NCBI GenBank assembly: GCA_017540175.1
Contig: JAFYBN010000082.1
Span: 1-45,010, forward strand
Direction: 5' to 3'
Source: Clostridia bacterium
GTDB taxonomy: Bacteria; Bacillota; Clostridia; Oscillospirales; CAG-272
DNA: 45,010 bases
Shown: positions 1 to 9,100 of the stretch, piece after piece
Position numbering within the stretch: position 1 is the first letter of the stretch
Layout of the letters: every line of letters starts with the position of its first letter
Position numbers and translations under genes: made by a program
The notes under the pieces: generated by a model
The model's database searches: none
The model's input: the letters and a program-made list of their open reading frames with translations, nothing else
Told to the model about the DNA's origin: nothing

Positions 1-975
1 ATGACGGAAAACAAAATCGAACAGAGCACCGAACCGGAAACGAAGGAGGAAATCAAAACGGAAACGTCGGCGGAAAACATGACTGACGAAGAGCTCGTCG
101 CGTCGCTGAACCGTGTGTATGCGCCGGAGGAAATCGAAGCGACATACGATGAAGCAGAGAAAGAAGAAGAGCCGGACCCGGAGCTTTCGGATTTCTACTA
201 CAAGTGGATGAAGAGGAACCCGAGCAGGAGGGAAAGAGAAAATGAACAGTTAGCGGAATGGATCAGGGAACTGTATGAGGAACAGGACGGTATACTCGGA
301 TACCGTCAAATGACTATAACGGTGAATCGGGAACACAATGTCCGTTACAACAAGAAACGCATTCGCCGATTGATGCAGATTCTGCATCTGAAATCGGTGT
401 GCCGGAAGAAGAGGTACAATTACATCAGATCCACTCCGGAAGTGACAGCCGAAAACGTGCTGAACAGAGATTTCCATGCGGATAAGCCGAATGAAAAATG
501 GCTGACAGACGTAACGGAGTTCAAGTACTATGTCGGTATCGAGGTAAAGAAGATTTATCTGAGCGTGATCTTCGATCTTTGCGACAGACGCGTCGTGTCC
601 TATCAGATCGGAGACAGCAACAACAATACGCTTGTGTTTGAAACCTTCGATGAAGCGGTTCGGATGAATCCGGATGCACATCCGCTGTTCCACAGTGACA
701 GAGGATTTCAGTATACTAGCAAGCAGTTTCACAACAAGCTCATGGAAGCCAATATGCGTCAAAGCATGTCCCGTGTCGGCAGGTGCATTGATAACGGTCC
801 CATGGAAGGCTTCTGGGGAATCCTGAAATCCGAAATGTACTACCTCAGAAAGTTTACTTCCCGCGAGGAACTGGTTTCTGCCATCGAGAAGTATCTCGAC
901 TTCTACAACAACAGGCGGTACCAGCTGCGATTGAAGTGTATGACGCCGATGGAGTTCCACCGCTTTGTCGCGTGA
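1..975 (+). CDS. IS3-family transposase OrfB (DDE integrase core), possibly 5'-partial
   Basis: This is the catalytic protein of an IS3-type insertion sequence (IS150/IS2-like). An HTH_21-like region (about residues 75-140, with GYRQMTITVN and the KKRIRRLMQ helix) precedes the rve integrase core. The DDE triad is visible: D170 in WLTDVTEF, D233 in HSDRGFQY and E269 in GPMEGFWG, with 35 residues between the second D and the E, as the family requires. The C-terminal YNNRRYQLRLKCMTP motif is also typical. The first 70 residues are very acidic and not typical of OrfB. Since the reading frame begins at the window edge, the true start, or a frameshift fusion with OrfA, cannot be judged. The ends match the element beginning at 44880. 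Confidence 0.93.
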   Translation: MTENKIEQSTEPETKEEIKTETSAENMTDEELVASLNRVYAPEEIEATYDEAEKEEEPDPELSDFYYKWMKRNPSRRERENEQLAEWIRELYEEQDGILGYRQMTITVNREHNVRYNKKRIRRLMQILHLKSVCRKKRYNYIRSTPEVTAENVLNRDFHADKPNEKWLTDVTEFKYYVGIEVKKIYLSVIFDLCDRRVVSYQIGDSNNNTLVFETFDEAVRMNPDAHPLFHSDRGFQYTSKQFHNKLMEANMRQSMSRVGRCIDNGPMEGFWGILKSEMYYLRKFTSREELVSAIEKYLDFYNNRRYQLRLKCMTPMEFHRFVA

Positions 976-976
976 A

Positions 977-1008
977 AATTCCGCCCTGCTGCGCAGCAGG
1001 GCGGAATT
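977..1008. terminator. 32-bp perfect palindrome behind transposase
   Basis: Two 16-base arms (AATTCCGCCCTGCTGC and its complement) pair perfectly, starting 2 bases after the transposase stop. A T-rich run follows at 1021-1032. It probably ends the transposase transcript or blocks read-through at the IS edge. Confidence 0.65.
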
Positions 1009-1014
1009 CGATGC

Positions 1015-1050
1015 AAAATCTTTTGTTTTTTTCACTGTCTACTTGACAGG
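1015..1050. repeat. Right terminal inverted repeat of the IS3 element (approximate)
   Basis: The reverse complement of this stretch contains AAGTAGACAGTGAAAAAAAC. This matches the left end of the element at 44887-44910, which reads AGAGTAGACACACGAAAAAA. The exact outer boundary and any target duplication cannot be fixed. The sequence from 1051 to 1274 shows no gene. Confidence 0.6.
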
Positions 1051-1274
1051 GGGCGGGTCAAACGACCTCCGGGGGTTTCTGTTTCCGCGGGAATGGTGAG
1101 CCGCACTTTACCCCGACCTGCACTTTGAACGGCAAGCTGCACCAAAATAGAAAAGTCTTTTGCCAGGCTTTTCTTCAGAGAAGCCGCGTTTCCCCTTCAG
1201 CGTGATAACAGTATTACATTTTATCAGCGCCGCTTTTCCCCGCACCGGTTCGGCAGCATATTTTTCTCCCCGCC

Positions 1275-1303
1275 TTGACACCCGCGCCGCGGCAGTCTAT
1301 AAT
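1275..1303 (+). promoter_or_regulatory. Consensus sigma-A promoter for the hexosaminidase
   Basis: TTGACA at 1275-1280 and TATAAT at 1298-1303 are separated by exactly 17 bases. Transcription would start near 1310, giving a leader of about 46 nt before the ATG at 1356. Confidence 0.85.
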
Positions 1304-1355
1304 AGAGCAGGAACGTCGCGAATACCGCAATTTGAATTCGGAAAAGGAGATCGCC

Positions 1356-2666
1356 ATGAACGAAAGAATCTGCCTCACGCCCTCGCTCGACGCCGATCCG
1401 CGCTTCGAAGGCTGCGCGGCCGTGTTCGCAGGATACGCGAAGGAAAAGCTCGGAAGGGACTGGACAAAAGGGAAGGGGGGCGTGAGCCTGCGCTTCGATC
1501 CCGCGCTGCCGGAGGAAGGATACCGGCTGACGGTCGGACCGGAGGCGTGCGCGCTTTTCGCGTCCGCGGAAAAGGGGATGCACAACGGGCTTGCCGATCT
1601 GCTCTCCCGGCTTGAAGCTCCGGAGCGGGATGCTCCGGAGCCGGACGGATCCCTTCTCGCCGAACCCTGCGAGCTCACGAATCAACCGGACTGCCCATAC
1701 CGCGGACTGATGGTCGATCTCGCGCGGCAGTGGCATCCGCTCCCGTACCTGCTCGGCTATGTGGATCTCTGCTGGAAGAACAGGGCTTCCCACCTGCAGC
1801 TGCATTTCACCGACTCCCAGAGCTTTACCCTGCCGATGACGGCGTATCCGAAGCTCTCCACCGAGGGGCGGTTTTACTCCCGGGAGGAGATCCGCACCCT
1901 CGTCGACTATGCCGCCGTCCGGGGGATCACGCTTGTCCCGGAGGTGGACGTCCCCGGCCATGCGGCGCAGTTCTTTTTGAAATATCCGGAGATCTTCGGA
2001 AACACGGGCGTCCTTCCCGCGTGCGAGGAGGTGTTCGACGCGCTCCGCGCCGTTTTCGGCGAGGTCGCAGAACTGTTCCCGCATTCCCCCCTGATCCATA
2101 TCGGCGGGGACGAGGCGGATATCGGCGCGTGGGAGCGCTGTCCCCGGACGCGGGAATACATGAAGGCGCACGGGATCGCGGACATTCATGAGATGTACGC
2201 CGAATACGTCCGCACCGTCACGGACGTGATCCTTGGGCTCGGTCGGACCCCCGTCGTGTGGGAGGGCTTCGCGAAGGAATACGACGACCGCATCGACCGC
2301 AGGACGATCGTCATCGCGTGGGAATCCTATTATCAGCCCGCCTACGATCTCGCAAAAGCCGGTTTTACCCTCATCAACTGCTCGTGGAAACCGCTCTATA
2401 TCGTGACGCCCGACACTCATTGGTCCCCCGAGGAGATCGCCGCGCACGACCCGTGGAAGTGGGATCACTGGTGGGAGAAATCGGTCGCGTTCCCGGACGG
2501 GTACCGGATCGACCGGAAATACCCCGTTCTCGGCGCGCAGATCTGCGCGTGGGGCGACCGCATCGCGGGATGGGAGAACTCAGAAGACGGCATCCGGAAG
2601 GAACGTGAACTTGTCGCCGAACGCCTTCCGGCTCTGTGCGGCAAGCTGTGGCATCTCGGAATGTGA
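1356..2666 (+). CDS. Beta-N-acetylhexosaminidase-like glycoside hydrolase, family GH20
   Basis: This is a predicted cytoplasmic enzyme that removes terminal N-acetylhexosamine or related sugars from oligosaccharides. At 436 residues it is short for the family. Residues 1-80 look like the small GH20b domain, ending in the usual GMHNGLADLL segment. The TIM barrel follows, from YRGLMVDLARQWHP to the C-terminus. The GH20 Asp-Glu pair is in HIGGDEAD (D252, E253), and VPEVDVPGHA is the other conserved loop. The ATG at 1356 is preferred because AAAAGGAGA lies 6 bases upstream; an in-frame start at 1275 falls inside the promoter. No signal peptide is seen, so the substrate is probably imported. The next gene starts 18 bases downstream, so the two are likely cotranscribed. 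Exact substrate is unknown. Confidence 0.88.
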   Translation: MNERICLTPSLDADPRFEGCAAVFAGYAKEKLGRDWTKGKGGVSLRFDPALPEEGYRLTVGPEACALFASAEKGMHNGLADLLSRLEAPERDAPEPDGSLLAEPCELTNQPDCPYRGLMVDLARQWHPLPYLLGYVDLCWKNRASHLQLHFTDSQSFTLPMTAYPKLSTEGRFYSREEIRTLVDYAAVRGITLVPEVDVPGHAAQFFLKYPEIFGNTGVLPACEEVFDALRAVFGEVAELFPHSPLIHIGGDEADIGAWERCPRTREYMKAHGIADIHEMYAEYVRTVTDVILGLGRTPVVWEGFAKEYDDRIDRRTIVIAWESYYQPAYDLAKAGFTLINCSWKPLYIVTPDTHWSPEEIAAHDPWKWDHWWEKSVAFPDGYRIDRKYPVLGAQICAWGDRIAGWENSEDGIRKERELVAERLPALCGKLWHLGM

Positions 2667-2684
2667 AACAGGCGGAGGCAGAGC

Positions 2685-3653
2685 ATGAGTACGAGAGGGA
2701 TCGTCATTCACGACACGGACTGTGGGGACTACTGGGCGGGGAGACTTGAGAAAAGCGGTATCGGCGCCGTAGGCGTCCATCCGGCGGGAGGGCAGGGGGC
2801 GCACCTCTCGCTTGCCTCCTGTATGGAACTTGTCAAAACGGAGCGCTTCGCCGCGTTCCGGGACAGGATGCGCCGGGCGGGGATCGCGGTGGAATTCGAA
2901 ATGCACGCGCTGTCGTGGCTGATGCCGCGCGAGCTGTTTTCCGAAAAGCCCGGATGGTTCCGCATGGACGAAAACGGAGAGCGGGTCCCGCACTTCAACT
3001 GCTGCGCCTCCGATCCGGACGCGCTCGAGTTTCTCCGGGAAAGAGCTTCGTCTCTGGCGGCGGCGTTTCCTTCCGACACGCACCGCTACCACTTCTGGCT
3101 CGACGACGTCGCCGAGGCGCGCTGCCGCTGTCCCCGCTGCCGGGAGCTCTCGGCGTCGGATCAAGCTTTGATCCTGACGAACGCCGCGGCGGAGGGGGTG
3201 CGCCGCGCCGATCCCATGGGAAGGACGGCATATCTTGCCTACTGCGGCACGCTCGCCGTCCCGGAGCGTGTTTCCCCATCCCCGGACGTGTTTCTGGAGT
3301 TCGCTCCCATCGGTCGGGCGTTCGACCGCCCCCTTTTCGATCCGGAGAGCGAACGGAACGCGGCTCAGATCGCAAGTCTGCCCGAACTGCTTTCCTTTTT
3401 CGGCAAGAAGGACGCGAAAGCGCTCGACTACTGGGTCGACAACTCCCTGTTTTCCGGCTGGAAACTGCCCCCGAAGGAATTCCGCCTGAACGCAGAGGTC
3501 TGCCGGACGGACGTGGAAGGATACCTCGCGCTCGGCTTTGAGCACGTCACATCGTTCGGGTGCTATCTCGGAGAGAACTACCGGGAGCTGTACGGGGACG
3601 CACCGCTCGAGGAGTATTTCCGGATCATGAAGGGAGACGCCGCCCCCGGTTAA
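2685..3653 (+). CDS. DUF4838-type protein, probable glycoside hydrolase-like TIM barrel
   Basis: This is a 322-residue protein without a signal peptide. The segment YHFWLDDVAEARCRCPRCRE (about residues 130-149) matches the hallmark of DUF4838 proteins: an acidic W-x-D-D loop followed by a CxCPxC cysteine cluster. The family sits next to or inside GH20/GH67-like hydrolases and is thought to be a sugar hydrolase, but no activity is proven that I can cite. The acidic residues of the WLDD loop are candidates for catalysis. It lies 18 bases after the GH20 gene with its own GGAGG-like site (GGCGGAGGC), so the two probably act in the same pathway. The protein is short compared with many family members that carry additional domains. 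Confidence 0.65.
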   Translation: MSTRGIVIHDTDCGDYWAGRLEKSGIGAVGVHPAGGQGAHLSLASCMELVKTERFAAFRDRMRRAGIAVEFEMHALSWLMPRELFSEKPGWFRMDENGERVPHFNCCASDPDALEFLRERASSLAAAFPSDTHRYHFWLDDVAEARCRCPRCRELSASDQALILTNAAAEGVRRADPMGRTAYLAYCGTLAVPERVSPSPDVFLEFAPIGRAFDRPLFDPESERNAAQIASLPELLSFFGKKDAKALDYWVDNSLFSGWKLPPKEFRLNAEVCRTDVEGYLALGFEHVTSFGCYLGENYRELYGDAPLEEYFRIMKGDAAPG

Positions 3654-3736
3654 ACGCTCCGGTCCCGCCGGAGGAAAGCGGCAGACTGATCGGAAACACA
3701 CGGTATCCCGGCTGATTCCCATATTCTCGCAAAGAG

Positions 3737-3776
3737 AGAGCGTTCCCCGGCGTGAATGCAGGAAGAACGCTCTTTT
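3737..3776. terminator. Hairpin terminator between convergent genes
   Basis: AGAGCGTTC (3737-3745) pairs with GAACGCTCT (3765-3773) and is followed by TTT on the plus strand. It lies between the DUF4838 gene and the oppositely directed alpha-galactosidase gene. A second short GC stem without a T run is at 3657-3673. Confidence 0.6.
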
Positions 3777-3859
3777 CGTGTGTACGTATCATTGCCGGAA
3801 CCGTGCGCGGAACGCCTAAGACCGCCCGTTTCCCGTCTCAGGCAGAGCGGCGGACCTCT

Positions 3860-5611
3860 TTATCGGACCCGGACCAGTCCCGTACGCGGAAGCGGGAGCT
3901 TCGTCACGGAGCGCGGCGGCAGGATCTCCGTGCCGAGCGGCTCCGCGCCGAAGCGGGCATACAGGCTCGCTGTTCTCGGACGGTCCGAAACGTTTTCAAG
4001 GAGGATCCCGTCCTCGTCACAGATGGAAAAGATATCGCAGTCGAGCTCGCCGACGCGGAAGTACGGCTCGCCGCAGAGAAGGGCGATCCGCTTCTTTTCG
4101 CCCTCGGCGACGGTCACGGGATAATTGCTTCCGGGACTGGCCGGCAGGAACCTGCCGCGGAGCAGGACGTCGCGGTTGGCGGTCCAATAGGCGATAAAGG
4201 TCCGGATCAATTCTCTCTGTTCTTCGCCGCATTCGGTGAGCAGAACGGAGATCTGGGGGACGGAGAACAACACGCCGAGCAGCTGCTTCGCAACGAGGAC
4301 CGAGGATTCGGACGGAGCCCAGAAGAGCATATCGGAATGAACGGCGACCGGATAGCCGAGCAGCCGCAGATCGACGATCCCGATCCGGTTCACACGGGCG
4401 TCGTACGCGCAGTCCGCCACCCGGAGCATGTTCCCGAAGCGGTTGACGGCGGGACCCACGTAGTTCTGGCGGTACTCGTAGAGAAGCCCCGGCTTGATCG
4501 CGCCGAGCGTCTCTTCGATCTCACCGAGGAGCTTCCGTACGGCATCTCCCACGGTGACGCAGTCCATGACGGCGGGATCGAACGGTGCGGTCTCGTTTCC
4601 CTCCGCGAACGAATCGATGAAGTCGAACTTGAAACCGTCGATATCGTATTGCTTCAGGAATCGGGAATAGTTCCCGATAATGAACGAACGGATTTCCGGG
4701 TACCGTACGTCCAGCACGCCCGCCTGAAGGAGACCGCGATCGACGTGGAGGTATTTCCCACGAAACTGCTCGAATAGAGGGCTCTTCACCCCGATGAACG
4801 GTACGGCGAACCACACGACCAGCTTCATGCCGAGCGCGTGCACGGCGCCCGAGAACGCGCGGAAGTCCGGGAATTTGTCCTCCGCGACCGTCCATTCCCC
4901 GCAGAAAGAATAATCGCCGCAGGAGGGTCCCGGGAACTGCCAGCCGTCGTCGAGGATCACCGTTTTAAATCCGAGCTCCGACGCGATTTTCAGCTCCTCG
5001 ACCAGCTTCGCGCCCTGGGGCGCCTGATGGAAATTGTACCAGGAGGAATAAAGCGGATCGAACGCCGCCGGAGGAGGGGAGGGAATGCCGTAACCGTTTG
5101 CCCGCCAGAAGGGATACGCGTCCCCGACGGCTTCGGAAAACGGGATCTCCCTCGCGTCGACGCGGAGCAGGGTCTCGTAAACCTCACAGGCGTCGGACGC
5201 CTCGGAAAACAGCGTAAGGGCGAATCCCACGGTGTTCCGCTGATCGAGGTCCTTGATCCAAAAGCTCAGCGCGAGCGGCGTCACCGGGTCCGAAACCGCA
5301 ACCGTCGCACGGTTCACGTCCCGGTCCCCGTATACCGCGAGCAGGGGCGCGCCGAAATGAAAGCGGGAGCGGCTGACCGTCGGGGCGAACCACTGACGCA
5401 CCGCGTGGTCCGTTCCGCAGGACGGATGCCACACGCCGAGAATGCCGCGCATCTCGTCCTCCCATTCGATGCGGACCGGAGAAGGCGTCTTTACGCGCGG
5501 AAATCGGACGGACACGCGCGAAACCAGGATCCCGTTTTCATCCGATAGAGGGGTGATCCTGCATTCCGCTTCCGGGTCCTGACAGGTAACGGTAAAACGA
5601 AGGTCGAACAT
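3860..5611 (-). CDS. Alpha-galactosidase, family GH36
   Basis: This enzyme hydrolyses terminal alpha-galactosides in the cytoplasm. Its 583 residues comprise an N-terminal beta-sandwich (about 1-190), a TIM barrel starting near YSSWYNFHQ and containing VILDDGWQ, and a C-terminal beta domain. The GH36 nucleophile motif is GFKFDF with D330. D400 in the RVADCAYD segment is the likely acid/base. No signal peptide is present. The ATG at 5611 has GAAAGGAG a few bases upstream. The protein is shorter than the 700-plus residues of classical bacterial GH36 enzymes and resembles the compact GH36/melibiase group, so other alpha-galactoside-like substrates remain possible. The gene stands alone, convergent with the GH20-DUF4838 pair. 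Confidence 0.88.
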   Translation of the reverse strand: MFDLRFTVTCQDPEAECRITPLSDENGILVSRVSVRFPRVKTPSPVRIEWEDEMRGILGVWHPSCGTDHAVRQWFAPTVSRSRFHFGAPLLAVYGDRDVNRATVAVSDPVTPLALSFWIKDLDQRNTVGFALTLFSEASDACEVYETLLRVDAREIPFSEAVGDAYPFWRANGYGIPSPPPAAFDPLYSSWYNFHQAPQGAKLVEELKIASELGFKTVILDDGWQFPGPSCGDYSFCGEWTVAEDKFPDFRAFSGAVHALGMKLVVWFAVPFIGVKSPLFEQFRGKYLHVDRGLLQAGVLDVRYPEIRSFIIGNYSRFLKQYDIDGFKFDFIDSFAEGNETAPFDPAVMDCVTVGDAVRKLLGEIEETLGAIKPGLLYEYRQNYVGPAVNRFGNMLRVADCAYDARVNRIGIVDLRLLGYPVAVHSDMLFWAPSESSVLVAKQLLGVLFSVPQISVLLTECGEEQRELIRTFIAYWTANRDVLLRGRFLPASPGSNYPVTVAEGEKKRIALLCGEPYFRVGELDCDIFSICDEDGILLENVSDRPRTASLYARFGAEPLGTEILPPRSVTKLPLPRTGLVRVR

Positions 5612-5816
5612 GATGGGGCACTCCTTTCGGTATTCGCCCGGCCGGGGACCGCTGCGAGCGATCCGATCGGGCTTTTGAAATCTGATGCGATTCCGTCCTC
5701 GTCACGGCGGGAAGGGACTTGCGGCGCCGCACGGCCTGTTCCGTGAAGGGAAGGGCGGGGAACGACGGGGGGGGTTTGGGACCGTCCGTGTGATCGACAC
5801 GGGATCATACAGATTC

Positions 5817-5845
5817 AGTATAGCAGAAAAACGGGACCGGCGCAA
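5817..5845 (-). promoter_or_regulatory. Probable promoter of the alpha-galactosidase gene
   Basis: On the minus strand TTGCGC (5845-5840) and TATACT (5822-5817) are 17 bases apart. The leader would be about 200 nt. Nothing else is recognised in 5612-5816. Confidence 0.6.
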
Positions 5846-5876
5846 GATGCCGGAATCAGAATTCGGAAAGAACGGA

Positions 5877-5924
5877 AGTCCCTCCGCAGAGCAGTCCCTC
5901 CGCAGAGCAGCCCCTCCGCAAAGG
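5877..5924. repeat. Three tandem 16-bp units upstream of the alpha-galactosidase promoter
   Basis: The unit AGTCCCTCCGCAGAGC occurs at 5877-5892 and 5893-5908, with a degenerate third copy at 5909-5924. Seen from the minus strand the array lies about 30-80 bases upstream of the -35 box. It could be a protein-binding site, but this is a guess. No gene is seen in 5612-6128. Confidence 0.7.
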
Positions 5925-6048
5925 AACACTCCGCGTAGGAGTCCCTCAGCGGAAGCATCCTTCACAGAGACTGCGGACAGGTCATCGCGCGGGGACCGCT
6001 CGTCAGATGACGGAAGAAACCGCTTCACCCGCACCCTGTGCACAGAAG

Positions 6049-6080
6049 AACAGCCGCCCGAAAGCCGGACGGCTGTTCCT
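6049..6080 (-). terminator. Terminator of the pilus operon
   Basis: GAACAGCCG (6049-6057) pairs with CGGCTGTTC (6070-6078), with an inner stem as well. On the minus strand it lies about 50 bases after the stop of the giant adhesin and is followed by TTCTGT. T-rich sequence also follows on the plus strand, so it may work in both directions. Confidence 0.65.
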
Positions 6081-6128
6081 GTTTGTTTAAGTACGAGCTT
6101 TCGATCAAGTAAGGATCGGCGGATCCCG

Positions 6129-9100
6129 TCAGATCTCTCTTTCTCTGCGTCTGAATCTGATCCAGGCGACTACGGCGCAGGACGCGACCAGGCCCAGGCC
6201 GATGACGGTGTAGTACTTGATGCCGCTGCCGCCGGTGCTCGGGAGAACCAATCCGTTTGAATTCTTGACAACGATCGTGTAGACGCCGTCGCTGTCGGGT
6301 CCGGTCAGCTTGATGATGTCATTTGCCGGCAGGGCGGTCCCATTTTCATCCGTCAGTGACACGGTCCGTTTTGACACCCCGTTGTCAACTTCGATTTGAA
6401 TCTTGAAGTACACATCCCCGCCTGTCATGACGTATCCGGTCGGAACGACTGATTCGGTCAATTTATAGAAACCGACGGGGAGATCTTTCATCACGACCTG
6501 CGTTATGGTCGTCATATCGATCTCGTTGCTCTCAGATTCCGTGGAAGGCGACACGGAGACAGCGCCGCCGGTTGCCGTGACAGCCTGCAGATTAACGGCA
6601 ACCCAAGTTGATCCGTTATAGACCTTCAAGGTGAACTTCGCGCCGGTCAGAGGATTCTCGAAATCATCCACCTTTTTCAGTTTGAGCGGCAGAGGCTGGT
6701 TCGGGATCGTGAGCGTATAGACGAGTTTATCCTTCTGATCCCCGCTCTCCGGAATGGTCGACGTCAGCGTCACACTGTCCGGATGATCCCCCAGGGTGAT
6801 CACACCCATTTGATCGATCGTGAAGTTGATACTGCCGATCAAAGCGAAACCGGCTGCCGCTTCGACTTCACGAAGCTGGTAAGTTCCCGCGGGCAGGGCG
6901 TTGTCCAGATGAGGGATAACGCCGTTCTCGTCCGTGATCAGTTCGGTTTCGCCCTCGAACGCCAGCGCGGCGCTCCAGTCGATCGTCTCGCCGATCTGGA
7001 TCCGTCTATGGAGAGTGAACTTGACGCCCTGCAGCTTTTCATGGCTCAAGCTGTCTTCCTTGACGAACTGCAAATCGTAGGGGCGGTCCTTGATGGTCAG
7101 CGTCACATAATCCTGCGTGACACCGCTCTCATCCGGAACCGATTCAAAGCCCACTTCATAGTAGTCGGTTATGCTGCCCGTTGAAGGAGTAACATGGAGG
7201 GTCCACTCGGAGTTTTCCGTGACCAGCTGGAACGTCAGGTTCTGCGTGAGTCCGTAGTAACCCTGCGGAGCCGACGTTTCTTTCAAAACATAGTCTGTGT
7301 TTTCTTTCAGATGCTCGATCGAGACAAGACCGGTAGTTTCCGCAGAAGTCTTGTCCTCAAAGATCGTCGTAGTCGACTGTGTCAGCGTGAATTTCGCGCC
7401 GGCCAGAGGATGATCGGACCAGTCCTTTTTGAGGATCTTTACGGCGGGCTTATCCGACGGTGTGTTGGTAACCCTGAATCTTCTGAGGTTGGTACCGACC
7501 GTCTCGGGCTGCGCATAACTGACTTTGTATGTGATCGCTTCTTCGGTGGCGCCTTCAGTATTCATCGTTCCGTTGAGAACGATGGTACCGCCGTTCGCGA
7601 CGGGCGTTATGGTGTCATAACCGCTTACTACTCCGTCAGTCCCAACGGTAGTGCCGTCTCCCGTCAACCGCACCTCGCGGACAAAGAAGTTGGAGAACAC
7701 GGGGCTGTCGACCCCCTCGATATCCGTCGGCAGATTCAGATAGAACCACTGCAGCTCCTGAGGATCGTCGCTGTAAGCCAGTTCGCGTACGGAGCCGGGT
7801 ACAAGCGTACTCACCGAATTACCCTCATTATCGACCGTTTCGTAATAAACGGCGAAATCGGCAGGATCGCGATCTTCCATGTTCGAGGCATCCGCCCAGT
7901 TTTTGTACAGATGCAACGCGTAGCCCTTATAGTTCCGTACATACACCTCGGAATCGGTATTCTGCGCGGTACTGATCGTCCCCGTTATACCGTCCCAAGG
8001 ATCGTACGGATCCGTGTGGGAAGCTCCGGTAGGATCGTCTTCGTTCGCGTACTGATAGAACTTAAAGCCTTCGGGTGTTTCGGTTGCGGTGGGACGCTCG
8101 ACGACCATGTACTGCGTGCCGGGAATCAGTTCGAGCGCTTCAACCGTGTAATACGCCGGGATGGTGGCGATGGAGCCGTTCGGCGAAGTCTCAAAACTGG
8201 CGTAGAACTTGCCCCCGTGAATCTTATTGCCCTCACCATCATAGAGCGGATTACCGTTCACATCCGTGGGATCATCCGTCAGCTTACTGAAGTCTTTTGT
8301 TCCGGTCAGATAAGCATCGGGATCTCCGATCATATCGGAACCCTTGATTCTTTCAAACGTTTCCGCTTGTTTATTATACCTGCAATAGTAGCCGTCGGGA
8401 TCCTTGACATGGTAGACATAATAGGCGGCAGGCTGAAAATCGCTGTCGATAGGCGTCTTGAAATACAGGCGGTAATTGAATTTCTGCTCATGCAGAGGAT
8501 CCGGATCCATCTCATCGACTGCAATCTTCGTTACGCTTCCGTTGTTGTCTCTGTACAACTCCTTCGTGATCCTCAGGTCATTCAGCGTTTCAACCTTGTT
8601 GACGTATTTGACTCTCGGCCTGTCTTTAGTCGTCGCCCTTTCAATGCCATAGTCGCTGAGGTCGGGATCATCAGAGTTCGGCACACCGGTGAGCACTACG
8701 TCATTTGCTTTTACTTCCGTATAGATCGTCGGATCGATCCCGCATTCCACGATCCGGTATTCGCCGACCGTCATCTCTTCGTCGACCGTTACCACTTCAT
8801 GTGTGACTTCATCCACGTGTGTGACAGTCCCCATTTTAACGGGGAAGTTGATTACGGCCGTCTCATCCGGCTTCAGCAAGAAGACGTTGTAATACGTAAC
8901 ATAAGTATCGTCGGTCGGATCGTCCGGATCGTTTTCTACCAGCACTTTCAATTCAGGCAGGAAGGTCACCGGCTTGGACGAATCCTTATAGAACACGTAA
9001 TCCGTCGATTCCGCAGTGCCAAATTCGCTGTAATACTGACTGGATGCCTCAGACGGATCAAACGCGTTTCTCAGCATATACTCCGTGGGGGCAGTAACCT

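Noticed and set aside
5877-5924. Second possible CRISPR-like repeat
   Set aside because: The units are 16 bp, contiguous and too few; this is a tandem repeat.
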